Assembly (NCBI RefSeq): GCF_014075995.1
Contig: NZ_CP055153.1
Location: forward strand, 4,278,001 to 4,342,000
DNA: 64,000 nucleotides
Reading direction: 5' to 3'
Source of the DNA: Adhaeribacter radiodurans
GTDB lineage: Bacteria; Bacteroidota; Bacteroidia; Cytophagales; Hymenobacteraceae
Shown here: positions 63,712-64,000 of the stretch, piece by piece
Numbering within the stretch: the first letter of the stretch is position 1
Layout: every line of letters begins with the position of its first letter
Translations under genes and position numbers: made by a program
The notes under the pieces: model-generated
Told to the model about the DNA's origin: nothing
The model's database searches: none
Seen by the model: only the letters and a program-made list of their open reading frames with translations

Positions 63712-64000
63712 ATGCTATTCAATTCATTTGAATTCCTCCTCTTTTTTCCAGTAGTTACTATTTTATATTTTCTACTGCCACATCGCTTCCGGTGGTTCCA
63801 TTTATTAGCAGCAAGTTGCTTCTTTTACATGTTCTTCAAGCCGGTTTACATTTTAATTTTATTCTTTACCATTGTAATCGACTATTACGCCGGGATTCTC
63901 ATTGAAAACAGTGAGACAAAAAAGAAGAAGAAATTCTACCTGCTATGGAGTTTGGTAGCCAATATTGGTGTACTTGCAATTTTTAAGTACTATAATTTCT
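63712..64000 (+). CDS. MBOAT-family O-acyltransferase, N-terminal part (cut by window end)
   Basis: About 96 residues of a membrane-bound O-acyltransferase related to AlgI/DltB are visible. The frame starts MLFNSFEFLLFFPVVTILYF and continues with LPHRFRWFHLLAASCFFYMF, FTIVIDYYAGILIENSE and KKKKFYLLWSLVANIGVLAI, matching the family's usual start. The family acylates exopolysaccharide or teichoic acid from the periplasmic side. The catalytic His lies further downstream, outside the window. Confidence 0.85.
   Translation, partial: MLFNSFEFLLFFPVVTILYFLLPHRFRWFHLLAASCFFYMFFKPVYILILFFTIVIDYYAGILIENSETKKKKKFYLLWSLVANIGVLAIFKYYNF

Noticed and set aside
1-64000. CRISPR arrays, prophage, transposases, toxin-antitoxin pairs or secondary-metabolite clusters
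   Set aside because: No regularly spaced repeats, phage structural genes, transposase motifs or biosynthetic enzymes were found anywhere in the window.

Overview
The window looks like chromosome from a Cytophagales-type Bacteroidota, probably a Hymenobacteraceae relative such as Adhaeribacter. This is inferred from family content, with no database search. The clues are a secreted GH5 enzyme with a C-terminal type IX secretion sorting domain, a TonB-plug/MG2 protein, DUF1080, TIGR03118 and DUF4142 secreted proteins, a PadR gene overlapping a prefix-domain FtsX permease, a bacterial kmo/kynU pair, and genes with A/T-rich leaders and few Shine-Dalgarno sites. No phage, integrase, transposase, CRISPR array or rRNA operon is visible.

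Layout. 0-11 kb: a truncated membrane protein at the left edge, an SMP-30-like lactonase, a 5'-broken gene, two orphan sensor histidine kinases (one membrane-embedded, one with three PAS domains), a secreted amidohydrolase, a secreted acetyl-xylan-esterase-like hydrolase and a serpin lipoprotein. 11-21.5 kb: a TIM-barrel protein, a possible folded RNA element, a TIGR03118 lipoprotein, the PadR/permease operon, two small hydrophilic proteins, a cupin, an AraC fossil, and a DUF1080 protein between an intact lipoprotein and its broken paralogue. 21.5-35.8 kb: a PhoD-like phosphatase, the MG2/TonB-plug protein, a decayed SDR gene, RluE, the GH5/T9SS enzyme, kynurenine monooxygenase, a GH1-like glycosidase, kynureninase and a membrane-anchored GH25 lysozyme.

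36-45 kb: small orphan genes, including a nuclease A inhibitor homologue enclosed by long perfect hairpins, a DUF4142 protein, a CatE-like dioxygenase, tRNA-Arg(CCG), a second PadR module with a palindrome over its start codon, a small hydrolase, an ABM-fold protein and a His-rich membrane protein. 45-51.5 kb: a stress/envelope block with three Rnk/GreA-like proteins, a Ca2+/H+ antiporter, a two-domain universal stress protein, a TerC/Alx protein, a stand-alone MreB and an overlooked 49-residue membrane protein. 51.5-58.6 kb: a complete tripartite RND efflux operon transcribed leftward. 59-64 kb: a cysteine-synthase/CBS-like enzyme, tRNA-Met(CAT), a HAD phosphatase overlapping a site-2 protease gene, and the start of an MBOAT acyltransferase.

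Most genes are single or in short operons. They are separated by A/T-rich gaps that often hold very long perfect hairpins (up to 26 bp) acting as terminators or unexplained inverted repeats. Several gaps hold recognisable gene fossils, so local gene loss is a theme. I see no convincing new large system. The best leads are the Rnk/MreB/TerC stress block, the three-way-junction element at 12350-12420, the PadR operator at 40469-40508 and the hairpin-insulated nuclease-inhibitor gene.
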